From: Luteimonas salinisoli
Lineage (GTDB): Bacteria > Pseudomonadota > Gammaproteobacteria > Xanthomonadales > Xanthomonadaceae
Length of the DNA stretch: 64,000 bases
Direction of reading: 5' to 3'
NCBI RefSeq assembly: GCF_013425525.1
Contig: NZ_JACCKA010000029.1
Location: 1-64,000, forward strand
The notes under the pieces are model-generated. The model was given only the letters and a program-made list of their open reading frames with translations. It was not told where the DNA came from and searched no databases. The stretch's first letter is position 1, and each line of letters opens with the position of its first letter. A program made the position numbers and the translations under genes. Below are positions 23,104 through 33,200 of the stretch, in pieces.

Positions 23104-23616
23104 ATGCGTCCCGCCGCCCTGCTGCTTCCGATCCTCCTGCTGTCGGCCTGCGACTGGACGCCGTCGAAGTCGGAGCCCGAGGTCGCCCCGCCCTCCCCGC
23201 CGATCAGCGCGCGCGGCAATCCGGCCCGCGACATCGACGGCATGCGCCGCCACGTGCCGATCGACGTCGAGGTCAGCCCGCTGCCGATGGCGCGGGTGGA
23301 GAACTTCGACATGCGCCGCGGCCGCGCCTACCCGATGCAGCCGCCGACGATCCCGCACAGCATCGACGGCTACCAGGTCGACCTCAACTCCAACCGCTGC
23401 ATGCTCTGCCACGCGCGCTCCAACGCCGCGCAGTTCCAGGCGCCCGAGGTCAGCGTCACCCACTACATGGACCGCGACGACCAGTTCCTGGCCACGATCT
23501 CCACCCGGCGCTACTTCTGCCTGCAGTGCCACGTGGTGCAGACCGACGCGCAGCCGCTGGTGGGCAACGAGTTCGTCGACATCGATACCCTGCTGCAGCA
23601 GGAACGCCGGCAGTGA
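23104..23616 (+). CDS. napB: NapB, dihaem cytochrome c subunit with predicted lipoprotein signal
   Basis: Electron-transfer partner of NapA. 170 residues with two CxxCH haem sites: Cys99-His103 (CMLCH) and Cys139-His143 (CLQCH). His85 and His120 are candidate axial ligands. The N-terminus ([16 protein letters not shown]) ends in a LSA-Cys lipobox at Cys16 with Asp at the next position, which by the E. coli rule would keep a lipoprotein in the inner membrane; most NapB proteins are soluble after ordinary signal cleavage. The stop overlaps the napC GTG (GTGA). Confidence 0.93.
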   Translation: MRPAALLLPILLLSACDWTPSKSEPEVAPPSPPISARGNPARDIDGMRRHVPIDVEVSPLPMARVENFDMRRGRAYPMQPPTIPHSIDGYQVDLNSNRCMLCHARSNAAQFQAPEVSVTHYMDRDDQFLATISTRRYFCLQCHVVQTDAQPLVGNEFVDIDTLLQQERRQ

Positions 23617-24227
23617 GCCGGCTGCGCGGCCTCGGGCGGCGACTGCAGCCGTACTGGCGCACGCTGCGTTCGCCGAGCCTGCATTTCAGCCTCGGGTTCC
23701 TCACCCTGGGCGGCTTCATCGCCGGGATCATCTTCTGGGGCGGCTTCAACACCGCGCTGGAGGCGACCAACACCGAGACCTTCTGCGTCAGCTGCCACGA
23801 GATGCACGACAACGTCTACGAGGAACTCAAGTCCACCATCCACTACAGCAACCGCTCCGGGGTGCGCGCCACCTGCCCCGACTGCCACGTGCCGCACGAC
23901 TGGACCGACAAGATCGCGCGCAAGATGCAGGCCTCCAAGGAGGTCTGGGGCAAGATCTTCGGCACCATCAACACCGAGCTGAAGTTCCGCGAGCACCGGC
24001 GCGAACTGGCCGAGCACGAGTGGGCGCGACTGAAGGCCAACGACTCGCTGGAATGCCGCAACTGCCACGACTACGACTCGATGGACCTGACCCGCCAGGC
24101 CAGCCGCGCGGCATGGATCCACCAGCAGTACCTGGGCACCGGCGAGCTGACCTGCATCGATTGCCACAAGGGCATCGCCCACCGCCTGCCGGACATGACC
24201 GGCGTGTCGCAGGGCGGCCTGGAATGA
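23613..24227 (+). CDS. napC: NapC/NirT family tetrahaem quinol dehydrogenase
   Basis: Membrane-anchored cytochrome that oxidises quinol and passes electrons to NapB/NapA. 204 residues: one N-terminal anchor helix (about 24-46), then four CxxCH motifs (CVSCH, CPDCH, CRNCH, CIDCH). The start is GTG 23613, overlapping the napB stop; in-frame ATGs further upstream lie inside napB and would add residues before the natural Ser-Arg-Leu start. It is the last gene of the operon, so electrons come only from the quinol pool (no NapGH). Confidence 0.95.
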   Translation: MSRLRGLGRRLQPYWRTLRSPSLHFSLGFLTLGGFIAGIIFWGGFNTALEATNTETFCVSCHEMHDNVYEELKSTIHYSNRSGVRATCPDCHVPHDWTDKIARKMQASKEVWGKIFGTINTELKFREHRRELAEHEWARLKANDSLECRNCHDYDSMDLTRQASRAAWIHQQYLGTGELTCIDCHKGIAHRLPDMTGVSQGGLE

Positions 24228-24241
24228 CGGCGTCCGGCATT

Positions 24242-24280
24242 GCCGCCAGGCCCCGCTGACGGTCAATCGCGGGGCGGCGG
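24242..24280. terminator. GC-rich hairpin at the convergent napC / RND junction
   Basis: CCCCGC (24251-24256) pairs with GCGGGG (24269-24274), extended by CCGCC/GGCGG across a small internal loop. It has no T-run on either strand. Possibly a weak bidirectional terminator; the RND stop codon is in its loop. Confidence 0.35.
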
Positions 24281-27200
24281 TTCCAGGGGCGGGCCGGCGG
24301 CCGCCGTGCTGCCCTCCGCGAACTCGGGCGCCGGCTCGTCGAGCCGGTCGCCGAGCACGCGACGCACGGCGACGAAGAACACCGGGATCAGCAGCAGGCC
24401 GAGGAAGGTCGCGGCCAGCATGCCGCCGATCACCCCGGTGCCCAGGGCATGGCGGGCGTTGGCGCCGGCGCCGCTGGACAGCGCCATCGGGGTGACGCCC
24501 ATGATGAAGGCGAACGAGGTCATCAGGATCGGCCGGAAGCGCAGCCGCGCCGCCTCCACCACCGCATCGCGCAGGGTCCTGCCCTCGGCGCGCTGCTGCA
24601 CCGCGAACTCGACGATCAGGATGGCGTTCTTGGCCGCCAGGCCGATCACCGTGACGATGCCGATCTTGAAGAAGATGTCGTTGGACAGGCCGCGGAGCAT
24701 GGTGAACAGCACCGCGCCGAGGATGCCCAGCGGTACCACCAGCAGCACCGAGACCGGGATAGACCAGCTCTCGTAGAGCGCCGCCAGGCACAGGAACACC
24801 ACCAGCACCGACAGCACCAGCAGCAGGGCGGCGGTATTGCCGGCGATGATCTCCTGGTAGGACATGCCGGTCCAGTCGTAGCCGAACCCGGCGGGCAGGT
24901 CCTGCTCGACGATCCGCTCCATCGCCTGCATCGCCTCGCCCGAGCTGCGTCCCGGCGCCTGCGAGCCGACGATGTTGACCGCCGAATAGCCGTTGTAGCG
25001 CGTCAGCGCCGGCGCGCCGGTGGTCCATTCCGGCGTCACCACGTTGCTGAGCGGGATCATCGCGCGGGTGCCGTCCGCGGCCTCGGCGGCGGCCGGCGTG
25101 CGGAACCGCGAAAGCGACCCGGGGTCGGTGCGGAACGGCGCATCGGCGCGCATGTTCACACGCTTCACCCGGCCGCCGGCGACGTAATCGTTGACGTACA
25201 CGGGGGCCAGCATCAGCCGGATCGCGCTGTAGACGTCGTTGACCGACAGGCCCATCGCCTGCGCCTGCACGCGGTCGACGTGGAGCCTGAGCTGCGGCGC
25301 GTCCTCCAGGGTGTTGGCCCGCACCCCGGTCAGCGCGTCGTTCTGCGCCGCGCTGGCGAGCATGGTGCTGCGCGCCTCGGCCAGCGCCTCGCGGCCGGCC
25401 CCGGCGCGGTCCTGCAGGTACATGTCGAAGCCGCCGAACTGGCTCAGGCCGCGCACCGTCGGCAGGTTGACCACGAAGATGCTGGCGTCGCGCACCGCCG
25501 ACAGTGCGCCGTTGGCGTTCTGGATGAACTCGCCCGCGCTGACATCGCGTTCGCTCCAGTCCTTGAGCCGGATGAAGGCCATGCCGACGTTCTCGCCGCG
25601 TCCGACGAAGCTGAACCCGGCGACCTGCATCATCCCCTCGTAGCCCTCCACTCCTTCCAGCGTGCCGCGCACCTGCTCGAACACCGCCTGGGTGCGCTGC
25701 AGGGTGGAGCCCGGCGGCAGCTGCACGATCGCCAGCGCGTAGCCCTGGTCCTCCTCGGGCACGAAGCTGCCCGGCAGGCGCGCGTAGAGCACGCCGCAGA
25801 CCACCGCGAGCGCCGCGAATACCGCCATCCACCGCGGCGCGTGCCGCACCGCGCTGGCGATGTGGCCGACATAGGTGCGGTTGACCCGCTCGTAGTACCG
25901 GTTGAACGTGCGGACGACGAAGTTCTCCTTCTTCTCGCCGTGCGCCGGATGCTGCCTGAGGAAGGTGGCGCACAGCGCCGGAGTGAAGCCCAGCGCCAGG
26001 AAGGCCGAGAAGCCCATCGCCACCGCGATGGTGATCGCGAACTGCTTGTAGATTTCGCCCGAGGCGCCGCCCTGCAGCGCGCTGGGGATGAACACCGCCG
26101 CCAGCACCACGGTGATCGCCACCACCGCGCCGGTGATCTGTCCCATCGCCTTGATCGTCGCCTCGCGCGGCGGCAGTTTCTCCTCGGCCATGATCCGCTC
26201 GACGTTCTCGATCACCACGATCGCGTCGTCCACCACGATGCCGATCGCCAGCACCATGGCGAACAGCGTCAGCTGGTTGACGGTGAAGCCGATCATGCTC
26301 AGGCCGAGGAACGTGCCGAGCAGCGCCACCGGGATCACCAGCGTCGGGATCAGGGTGGCGCGGAAGTTCTGCAGGAACAGCAGCATCACCAGGAACACCA
26401 GGACCACGGCCTCGGCCAGGGTCTTGAGCACTTCCTGGATCGAGATCCTGACGAAGGTGGTGCTGTCGTACGGCGAGAACCAGTTCACCCCCTCCGGGAA
26501 ACCGGGCTGCAGCTCGTCCATCCGCGCGCGCACCGCCTCGGCCACGGTGAGCGCGTTGGCGCCGGGCAGCAGCTGGATCGCAAAGGCGCCTGTCGGCCGG
26601 CCGTTGAAGCGGGTGTCGAAGCCGAATCCGGAGGCGCCGGTCTCGACCCGGGCGACGTCGCCCAGGCGCACAGTGGAGCCGTCGGCATCGGCGCGCAGGA
26701 CGATGTTCGCGAACTGCTCCGGCGTGCTGAAGCGGCCCTCGGCGGTGACCGTCGCGGTGAAGCCCTGGCCCTCCGGCGCCGGGTCCGAGCCGATCGCCCC
26801 GGCGGCGAACTGCACGTTCTGCCCGCGCACCGCCGCCAGCACCTCGCTGGCGGACAGGCCGTAGCCCTGCAGCCGGTCCGGGTCGAGCCAGATGTTCATG
26901 GCGTACTCGGAACCGAACTGCTGGGTACTGCCCACGCCCGGCAGCCGCGCGATCTGCTCGAGCACGCGCGAGCCGATCAGGTCGTTGAGCGCGTTGCGGT
27001 CGACGTCCGGGTTCTCCGAGCGCAGCGCCACCACCATCAGGAAGCCGGCGTTGGCCTTGGCCACCATCACGCCCTGCTGGGTCACCTCGGTGGGCAGCCG
27101 CGGCGTGGCCAGCGACACCTTGTTCTGCACCTGCACCTGGGCGATGTCGGGGTCGGTCCCGGTCTCGAAGGTGAGGGTGACGCTGGCGCCGCCGGAGGCG

Positions 27201-27448
27201 CTGGAACTGGAACTGAAGTACAGCAGGTTGTCGATGCCGGTGAGCTGCTGTTCGATCACCTGGGTGACCGCGCTCTCGGTGGTCTGCGCATCCGCGCCGG
27301 GGTACGTGGCCGACACGGTCACCTGCGGCGGCGCCACGTTGGGGTAGGACTCCACGCCCATGTTGAGCACGGCGATCACCCCGCTCAGGGTGATCAGGAT
27401 GGAGACGACCCAGGCGAAGACCGGATGGTCGATGAAGAATCTCGGCAT
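24263..27448 (-). CDS. RND multidrug efflux permease, HAE1 type (AcrB/MexB-like)
   Basis: Inner-membrane proton-driven drug pump of 1061 residues, the usual length. It begins MPRFFIDHPVFAWVVSI, has the TM4 proton-relay pair in GIVVDDAIVVIENV (equivalent to Asp407/Asp408 of AcrB) and the TM10 lysine in IGLAAKNAILIVEFA. The early QVTVSATYPGADAQT porter segment and the glycine-rich late TM region are standard. It lies 6 bases after the adaptor gene and is certainly co-transcribed with it. No TolC/OprM-type channel follows, so it must borrow one encoded elsewhere. Confidence 0.95.
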   Translation of the reverse strand: MPRFFIDHPVFAWVVSILITLSGVIAVLNMGVESYPNVAPPQVTVSATYPGADAQTTESAVTQVIEQQLTGIDNLLYFSSSSSASGGASVTLTFETGTDPDIAQVQVQNKVSLATPRLPTEVTQQGVMVAKANAGFLMVVALRSENPDVDRNALNDLIGSRVLEQIARLPGVGSTQQFGSEYAMNIWLDPDRLQGYGLSASEVLAAVRGQNVQFAAGAIGSDPAPEGQGFTATVTAEGRFSTPEQFANIVLRADADGSTVRLGDVARVETGASGFGFDTRFNGRPTGAFAIQLLPGANALTVAEAVRARMDELQPGFPEGVNWFSPYDSTTFVRISIQEVLKTLAEAVVLVFLVMLLFLQNFRATLIPTLVIPVALLGTFLGLSMIGFTVNQLTLFAMVLAIGIVVDDAIVVIENVERIMAEEKLPPREATIKAMGQITGAVVAITVVLAAVFIPSALQGGASGEIYKQFAITIAVAMGFSAFLALGFTPALCATFLRQHPAHGEKKENFVVRTFNRYYERVNRTYVGHIASAVRHAPRWMAVFAALAVVCGVLYARLPGSFVPEEDQGYALAIVQLPPGSTLQRTQAVFEQVRGTLEGVEGYEGMMQVAGFSFVGRGENVGMAFIRLKDWSERDVSAGEFIQNANGALSAVRDASIFVVNLPTVRGLSQFGGFDMYLQDRAGAGREALAEARSTMLASAAQNDALTGVRANTLEDAPQLRLHVDRVQAQAMGLSVNDVYSAIRLMLAPVYVNDYVAGGRVKRVNMRADAPFRTDPGSLSRFRTPAAAEAADGTRAMIPLSNVVTPEWTTGAPALTRYNGYSAVNIVGSQAPGRSSGEAMQAMERIVEQDLPAGFGYDWTGMSYQEIIAGNTAALLLVLSVLVVFLCLAALYESWSIPVSVLLVVPLGILGAVLFTMLRGLSNDIFFKIGIVTVIGLAAKNAILIVEFAVQQRAEGRTLRDAVVEAARLRFRPILMTSFAFIMGVTPMALSSGAGANARHALGTGVIGGMLAATFLGLLLIPVFFVAVRRVLGDRLDEPAPEFAEGSTAAAGPPLEPPPRD

Positions 27449-27454
27449 GGCCGG

Positions 27455-28669
27455 TCAGTCCCCGGCGCCCGGTTCCGCCGGGGCGCCCCGTGCTTCCGCC
27501 GCCTCGCCCGCCTCCGGCGCGGCCGCGCCGTCGGACGCCGGTGCCGCACCGTCGCCCGGCTGCCAGGGCACCGCCGTGGCCGGCGCGCCGGGGCGCGCCT
27601 TCTGCACGCCGGAGACGATCACCCGGTCTCCGGCTTCCAGGCCCTGGCCGTGGCCGATCACCCAGCGGCCGGCGTCGGCGCGGTCGGTGACCACGTTGCG
27701 GCGCACGACCACGTCGTCGGCCCCGACCACCAGCAGATAAGCGCCCGAGGCATCGCGCTGCACCGCGGCCTGCGGAACGAGGAACATCCCCTCCTGCCGG
27801 CCGAGCGTGGCCTGCAGGGTGACATAGGCCCCCGGCAGCAGCATCCGCTCGGGGTTGGGCAGCAACGCGCGCAGCGACACCGCGCCGGTCGCCGGATCGA
27901 CCACGTCGCCGGAGAAATCCAGCTCGCCGGCATGCGCGTAGACGCTGCCGTCCTGCAGCATCACCCGCACCGTGGTCGGCGCGGAACGATCCAGCCGCAG
28001 GCGCCGCACCTGGTCGAACTCGGCCAGACTCATCGAGAAGTTCACGTACAGCGGATCGACCTGGTCGACCGTCGTCAGCAGGGTGGTGCTGCCCTGGCCG
28101 ACCAGCGCGCCCTCGGTGACCTGCTGCTTGCCGGCGCGCCCGGAGATCGGCGCGCGCACGGTGGCGTAGCCGAGGTTGATCCGCGCGCTCTCCACCGACG
28201 CCCGCGCGGCCTGCACCGCCGCCACGGCGCTGCGCTCGGCGGCCAGGGCGTTGTCGAGGTCGGCGCCGGAGATGAAGCTGCCCGGCGCCAGGCGCCGCGC
28301 CCGCCCGGCACTGGCGCGGGCATTGGCGGCATTGGCCTCGGCCTGCGCCAGGGCCGCCTGGGCCGAGCCGAGCGCGGCACGGTAGGGCGCCGGGTCGATC
28401 ACGAAGAGAATGGCGCCTTCCTCGACGTCGCTGCCCTCGCGATAGCTTCGCTGCTGCAGTACGCCGGGCACCCGGGCGCGCACGTCGGCGCTGCGGAACG
28501 CGGCCAGCCGGCCCACCAGTTCCTTCTCCAGGGGCACCGTGGCGGGTTGCGCCACGATCACCGCGACCTCGGGCGGCGACGGCGCCGGGGGCCCCTGCCG
28601 GTCTCCGCACGCGGCCAACATGGCGGCACAGGCTCCTGCAAGCGCCATCAGGCGCGGGCGGATCGGCAT
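27455..28669 (-). CDS. RND efflux periplasmic adaptor (AcrA/MexA-like lipoprotein)
   Basis: Membrane-fusion protein of 404 residues linking the RND pump to an outer-membrane channel. Its signal peptide ends in a LAA-Cys lipobox at about residue 21. A lipoyl-like half (VPGVLQQRSYREGSDVEEG), a coiled-coil hairpin (about residues 95-165, Ala/Arg/Glu-rich) and the beta-barrel VRAPISGRAGKQQV follow. The C-terminal 40 residues are Ala/Pro/Glu-rich and variable. ATG 28669 is preferred because AGGAG lies 7 bases upstream. First gene of the two-gene reverse operon. Confidence 0.93.
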   Translation of the reverse strand: MPIRPRLMALAGACAAMLAACGDRQGPPAPSPPEVAVIVAQPATVPLEKELVGRLAAFRSADVRARVPGVLQQRSYREGSDVEEGAILFVIDPAPYRAALGSAQAALAQAEANAANARASAGRARRLAPGSFISGADLDNALAAERSAVAAVQAARASVESARINLGYATVRAPISGRAGKQQVTEGALVGQGSTTLLTTVDQVDPLYVNFSMSLAEFDQVRRLRLDRSAPTTVRVMLQDGSVYAHAGELDFSGDVVDPATGAVSLRALLPNPERMLLPGAYVTLQATLGRQEGMFLVPQAAVQRDASGAYLLVVGADDVVVRRNVVTDRADAGRWVIGHGQGLEAGDRVIVSGVQKARPGAPATAVPWQPGDGAAPASDGAAAPEAGEAAEARGAPAEPGAGD

Positions 28670-28723
28670 CGGAGACTCCTGGATGGGCGGACGCACGGCG
28701 TCGCCGCCGCTCATGTCATTAAT

Positions 28724-28745
28724 TGCTATACTCTCCAGTACAGCA
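28724..28745. promoter_or_regulatory. Palindromic operator candidate between the divergent efflux operons
   Basis: TGCTATAC (28724-28731) and GTACAGCA (28738-28745) form an inverted repeat of 8-base arms with one mismatch and a 6-base spacer, in the AT-richest part of the 345-base gap 28670-29014. The geometry suits a TetR-type repressor, as is common for RND pumps, but no regulator gene is adjacent. The rest of the gap shows no coding pattern. Confidence 0.45.
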
Positions 28746-29014
28746 TTCGAAAGGCGACATCCTCGCGTGCCGAAAGTCACTGGCGCGCGGGGCCGAGCAT
28801 CTGACTACCGGCACGTGCCGTGGAGGCGATCCCGCATTAAGCTTCCGCGTCCGCATACGGCCGGGATGCGTCGGGCAAGGCGCCCCGGCACCGGCAGTCG
28901 CATGATCCGCGACCGGACCTGCATCCAATCGCCGACGCCGGCGGCCCGCAAGGACAGCACGAGCGCCATTCCCTACATCCGCGATTTCCGCCTTACCTTC
29001 CCCCGAGGCCCCCC

Positions 29015-30199
29015 ATGCCCAAGCCCGTCACCAAGCGCCCGCCGTCGGCCCGCAAGCGCATGTTCTGGATGCTGCTGATCACCCTGGTGGTGTTCGGCGG
29101 CGTGTTCGCCGTCAAGGCGGTCATGGACTACGGCATGAACCAGTTCTTCGACAACATGCCGCAGCCGCCGGTGGCGGTGAGCACCTTCGAGGCCCGCCAG
29201 GAGCGCTGGAGCGGCGGCGTCGAAGCGGTCGGCACGCTGGTGGCGATCAACGGCACCGACGTGACCACCGAGGCCGGCGGCGTGGTGCAGAAGATCGCCT
29301 TCGAGGCCGGCCAGCCGGTCGCGGCGGGGACGTTGCTGGTCGAGCTCAGTTCCGCCAACGAGCTGGCCACGCTGCAGTCGCTGGAAGCCTCGGCCAAGCT
29401 CGCGGGGGTGCAGGCCGAGCGCTGGAAGGCGCTGGGCGCCGACCGCCTGGTATCGCAGGCCGAAGTGGAGGAGCGCGGCACCCAGGCGGCCACCGCCCGG
29501 GCCCAGGCCGATGCCCAGCGCGCCCTGATCGCGCAGAAGCGCGTGCGCGCGCCGTTCGACGGCGTGCTCGGCATCCGCCGGATCAACCTGGGCCAATACG
29601 TGGCGCCCGGCGACCCGATCGTCAGCCTGCAGTCGCTGGATCCGATCTACCTCGACTTCACCCTGCCCGAGCAGCACCTGCCGCGGGTTCGCGAGGGCAC
29701 CACCATCCGCGCGCGGGTGGATGCCGCGGCGGACCGGACCTTCGAGGGCACCGTCACCGCCATCGAGCCGCGCGTCGATCCGGCCACCCGCAACTTCACC
29801 GTGCAGGCCACCCTCGACAATCCCGACGGCGAGCTGCGTCCCGGCACCTTCGCGCGGGTCGGCTTCGACCTCGGCACGGCCGAGGACGTGGTGGTGATCC
29901 CGCAGACCGCGATCAGCTTCAACCCCTACGGCAACGCCGTGTACGTGGTGACCGAGGCCCCGCCCGCCGAAGGCGAAGCGCAGGAGGGCGAGGAACCCGG
30001 CGCGACGCACGTGGTCAAGCAGCGCTTCATCACCACCGGTGCCTCCCGCGGCGACATGATCGCGGTCACCGACGGCCTCGAGCCGGGCGAACTGGTAGTG
30101 ACCAGTGGCCTGCTGCGGCTGCGCAACGACGCCGGGGTGACGATCAACAACAAGGTGCAGCCCAGCGCCGAGGAATCGCCGGCGCCGCAGAACCGCTGA
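29015..30199 (+). CDS. RND efflux periplasmic adaptor, MexH-like
   Basis: Adaptor of 394 residues anchored by an N-terminal helix (about 16-38) rather than a lipobox. It then has GTLVAINGTDVTTEAGGVVQ (lipoyl/barrel entry), a short coiled coil (about 110-175), KRVRAPFDGVLGIRRINLG and a C-terminal membrane-proximal domain. An acidic insert (EGEAQEGEEPG) lies near residue 315. It pairs with the RND gene 75 bases downstream. Differs from the other adaptor in this window in anchoring and length, so it is a separate system, not a recent duplicate. Confidence 0.9.
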   Translation: MPKPVTKRPPSARKRMFWMLLITLVVFGGVFAVKAVMDYGMNQFFDNMPQPPVAVSTFEARQERWSGGVEAVGTLVAINGTDVTTEAGGVVQKIAFEAGQPVAAGTLLVELSSANELATLQSLEASAKLAGVQAERWKALGADRLVSQAEVEERGTQAATARAQADAQRALIAQKRVRAPFDGVLGIRRINLGQYVAPGDPIVSLQSLDPIYLDFTLPEQHLPRVREGTTIRARVDAAADRTFEGTVTAIEPRVDPATRNFTVQATLDNPDGELRPGTFARVGFDLGTAEDVVVIPQTAISFNPYGNAVYVVTEAPPAEGEAQEGEEPGATHVVKQRFITTGASRGDMIAVTDGLEPGELVVTSGLLRLRNDAGVTINNKVQPSAEESPAPQNR

Positions 30200-30274
30200 C
30201 GCCGCCGGGTCCGCCGCCGCGGACCCGCCCCACCCCCCAGTCCTCTACCGCCCGCGGCAGAGGGGGAGCACGCG

Positions 30275-33200
30275 ATGAAATTCACCGACATCTTCATCAA
30301 CAAGCCCGTGCTGGCCATGGTCGTCAGCCTGTTCATCCTGCTGCTCGGCCTGCGCTCGTTCAACGAGCTCAACGTGCGCCAGTACCCGGAGCTGCAGAAC
30401 GCGGTGGTGACCATCAACACCGCCTACTTCGGCGCCGATGCCGACCTGATCCAGGGTTTCATCACCACCCCGCTGGAGCGCGAGATCGCCAGCGCCGAGG
30501 GCATCGACTACCTCGTCTCCAGCAGCAGCGCCGGGGTGAGCAGCATCCAGGCCTACATCGATCTGGACTACGACGCCAACGAGGCGCTGACCCAGATCGC
30601 GGCCAAGGTCAACAAGCTGCGCGGCGAGCTGCCGCAGGAGTCCGAGGATCCGGTGATCGACCTGCAGCAGGGCCAGCAGATCGCCGCGATGTACGTCTCC
30701 TTCGCCAGCGAACGGCTCGACAACAACCAGATCACCGACTACCTCACCCGCGTGGTGGAGCCGCGCATCGCCACCATCGAGGGGGTGCAGCGGGCCGACA
30801 TTCTGGGAGCGGGGTCTTTCGCGATGCGGGTCTGGCTCAAGCCCGACCGCATGACCGCGCTCGAGGTCACCGCCAGCGACGTGCAGGCCGCGCTGCAGTC
30901 CAACAACGTGCTTTCGGCGCTCGGCTCGACCAAGGGCCAGATGGTCTCGGTCGACCTCACCGCGCGCACCGACCTGCGCACGCCGGAGGAGTTCCGCCAG
31001 CTGGTGGTGCGCGAACAGGGCGGCGCGATCGTGCGCCTGGGCGACATCGCCGACGTCGAGCTCGGCTCGCAGAACTACAGCACCTCGGTACGCATCAACG
31101 GCGATGCCGCCACCTTCATGGGCATCTTCGTCTCGCCGGACGCCAACTCGCTGGACGTCATCGCCGAGGTCCGCCGGGTCTGGGACCAGGAGATCATCCC
31201 GCAGCTGCCCGAGGGCATCGTCGGCACCATCCCCTACGACAGCACCGAGGCGATCGAGGACGCGATCGGCGAGGTCATCACCACGATCGTGGAGGCGGTG
31301 ATCATCGTCATCGTGGTGATCTTCCTGTTCCTCGGTTCGCTGCGCAGCGTGCTAATCCCGGCGATCGCGGTGCCGCTGTCGCTGATCGGCGCGCTGTTCC
31401 TGATGCTGCTGATGGGCTTCACCATCAACCTGCTCACCCTGCTGGCGATGGTGCTGGCGATCGGCATCGTGGTGGACGATGCGATCATCGTGCTGGAGAA
31501 CATCCATCGGCACATCGAGGAGGGCATGGAGCCGCTGGACGCCGCGCTCAAGGGCGCGCGCGAGCTCGCCTGGCCGGTGATCGCGATGACCACGACGCTG
31601 GTGGCGGTGTACGTTCCGATCGGCTTCCAGGGCGGCCTGACCGGCGTGCTGTTCACCGAGTTCGCCTTCACCCTGGCGGGCGCGGTGCTGCTGTCGGGCG
31701 TGATCGCGCTGACGCTCTCGCCGATGATGTGCGCGAAGTTCCTCAAGCCGCACCACGGCAGCGAGGGCAAGAACAGGCTCGAGGCCTGGCTCGACGCGCG
31801 CTTCGACTGGCTGCGCGACGGCTACCAGCGCAAGCTGCACGGCGCCCTCGATACCCGCGGCGTGATCGCGATATTCGGCGCGATCGTGTTCGTCTCCTGC
31901 GTGATGCTGTACGTGGTCGCGCCCAAGGAGCCGGCGCCGATCGAGGACGAAGGCTTCATCTTTGCCATCGGCAGCGCCGACGCCTACACCACCTTGGACT
32001 ACGTCGAGCGCTACACCGAGGAGATGACCGACATCGCCGCGGCGATCCCCGAGGTCAACGACTTCTTCCTGTTCAACGGCGGCTTCGGCGGCGGCGGCGG
32101 CGGCTCCAGCAACATCGCCATGGCGGGTTTCGTGCTCAAGCCGTGGAGCCAGCGCGACCGCTCCACCAACCAGGTCCTGCAGCAGGAACTGCAGCCGAAG
32201 TTCGCGGAAGTCACCGGCCTGAACACCTTCGCCATGGTGCCGCCGTCGCTGCCCAGCGCCGGCGGCGACGGCGGCGGCGAGTTCCTGGTCGGCGGCATCG
32301 GCTCGGTCGAGCAGCTCAAGGAACTGGCCGACGCCATCGTCGAACGGGCCCAGGCCAGCCGTCGCTTCATCTTCCTCGACACCGACCTCAAGATCGACAA
32401 GCCGCGCATCGAGGTGCAGATCGACCGCGACAAGGCCGCCACGCTCGGCATCGACATGCGCACCCTGGCGGCCGACATGTCGGCGCTGCTGGCGGGCGGC
32501 TACGTCAACCGCTTCGCGATGGAGAACCGTTCCTACCGGGTGATCCCGCAGGTGCAGCGCAGCGACCGGCTCAACGCCGCGCAGCTGGAGAACTACTACA
32601 CCCGCACCCGCGACGGCGAGCTGATCCCGCTGTCCACCCTGGTGACCCTCAAGGACAGCGTGCAGCCGCAGTCGCTCAAGCGCTTCCAGCAGCTCAACTC
32701 GGTGGGCATCACCTTCGCGCCGCGCCCCGGGGTGAGCAAGGGCGAGGCGCTGCGGGTGCTCGACGAGGCGGCGGCCGAGGTGCTGCCGCAGGGCTACAGC
32801 GTCGACTACGCCGGCGAGTCGCGCCAGTTCAAGCAGGAGGGCGCCACGATGCTGGTGACCATGATGTTCGCGCTGATCGCGATCTTCCTGGTGCTGGCGG
32901 CGCAGTTCGAGAGCTTCCGCGACGCGCTGATCATGCTGATCACCGTGCCGATGGCGATCAGCGGCGCGCTGCTGGTGCTCAACGCCCTGGCGCTGCTGGC
33001 CGGGGTGCTGCAGATGGCCGGCATCGAGGCCTTCCCCGGCATGAGCGTGAACATCTATACCCAGGTGGGCCTGGTGACGCTGATCGGCGTGATCGCCAAG
33101 CACGGCATCCTGATCGTGGAGTTCGCCAACAAGCTGCAGATCGAGCAGGGGCTGTCCAAGCGCGAGGCGATCGAGCAGGCCAGCGGCATCCGCCTGCGGC

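Noticed and set aside
23511-28610. A 1,699-codon open frame on the reverse strand across nap and the efflux genes
   Set aside because: It is antisense to napB/napC and out of frame with the two efflux genes; Arg/Gly/Ala-rich low-complexity translation is a shadow of high-GC codon bias.
24449-28804. A 1,451-codon forward frame opposite the RND operon
   Set aside because: His/Arg/Gly-rich translation without domains; the RND and adaptor genes on the other strand have clear motifs.
28539-29078. A short regulator gene between the divergent efflux operons
   Set aside because: The frames there show no helix-turn-helix or coding-type base bias and overlap the adaptor starts.
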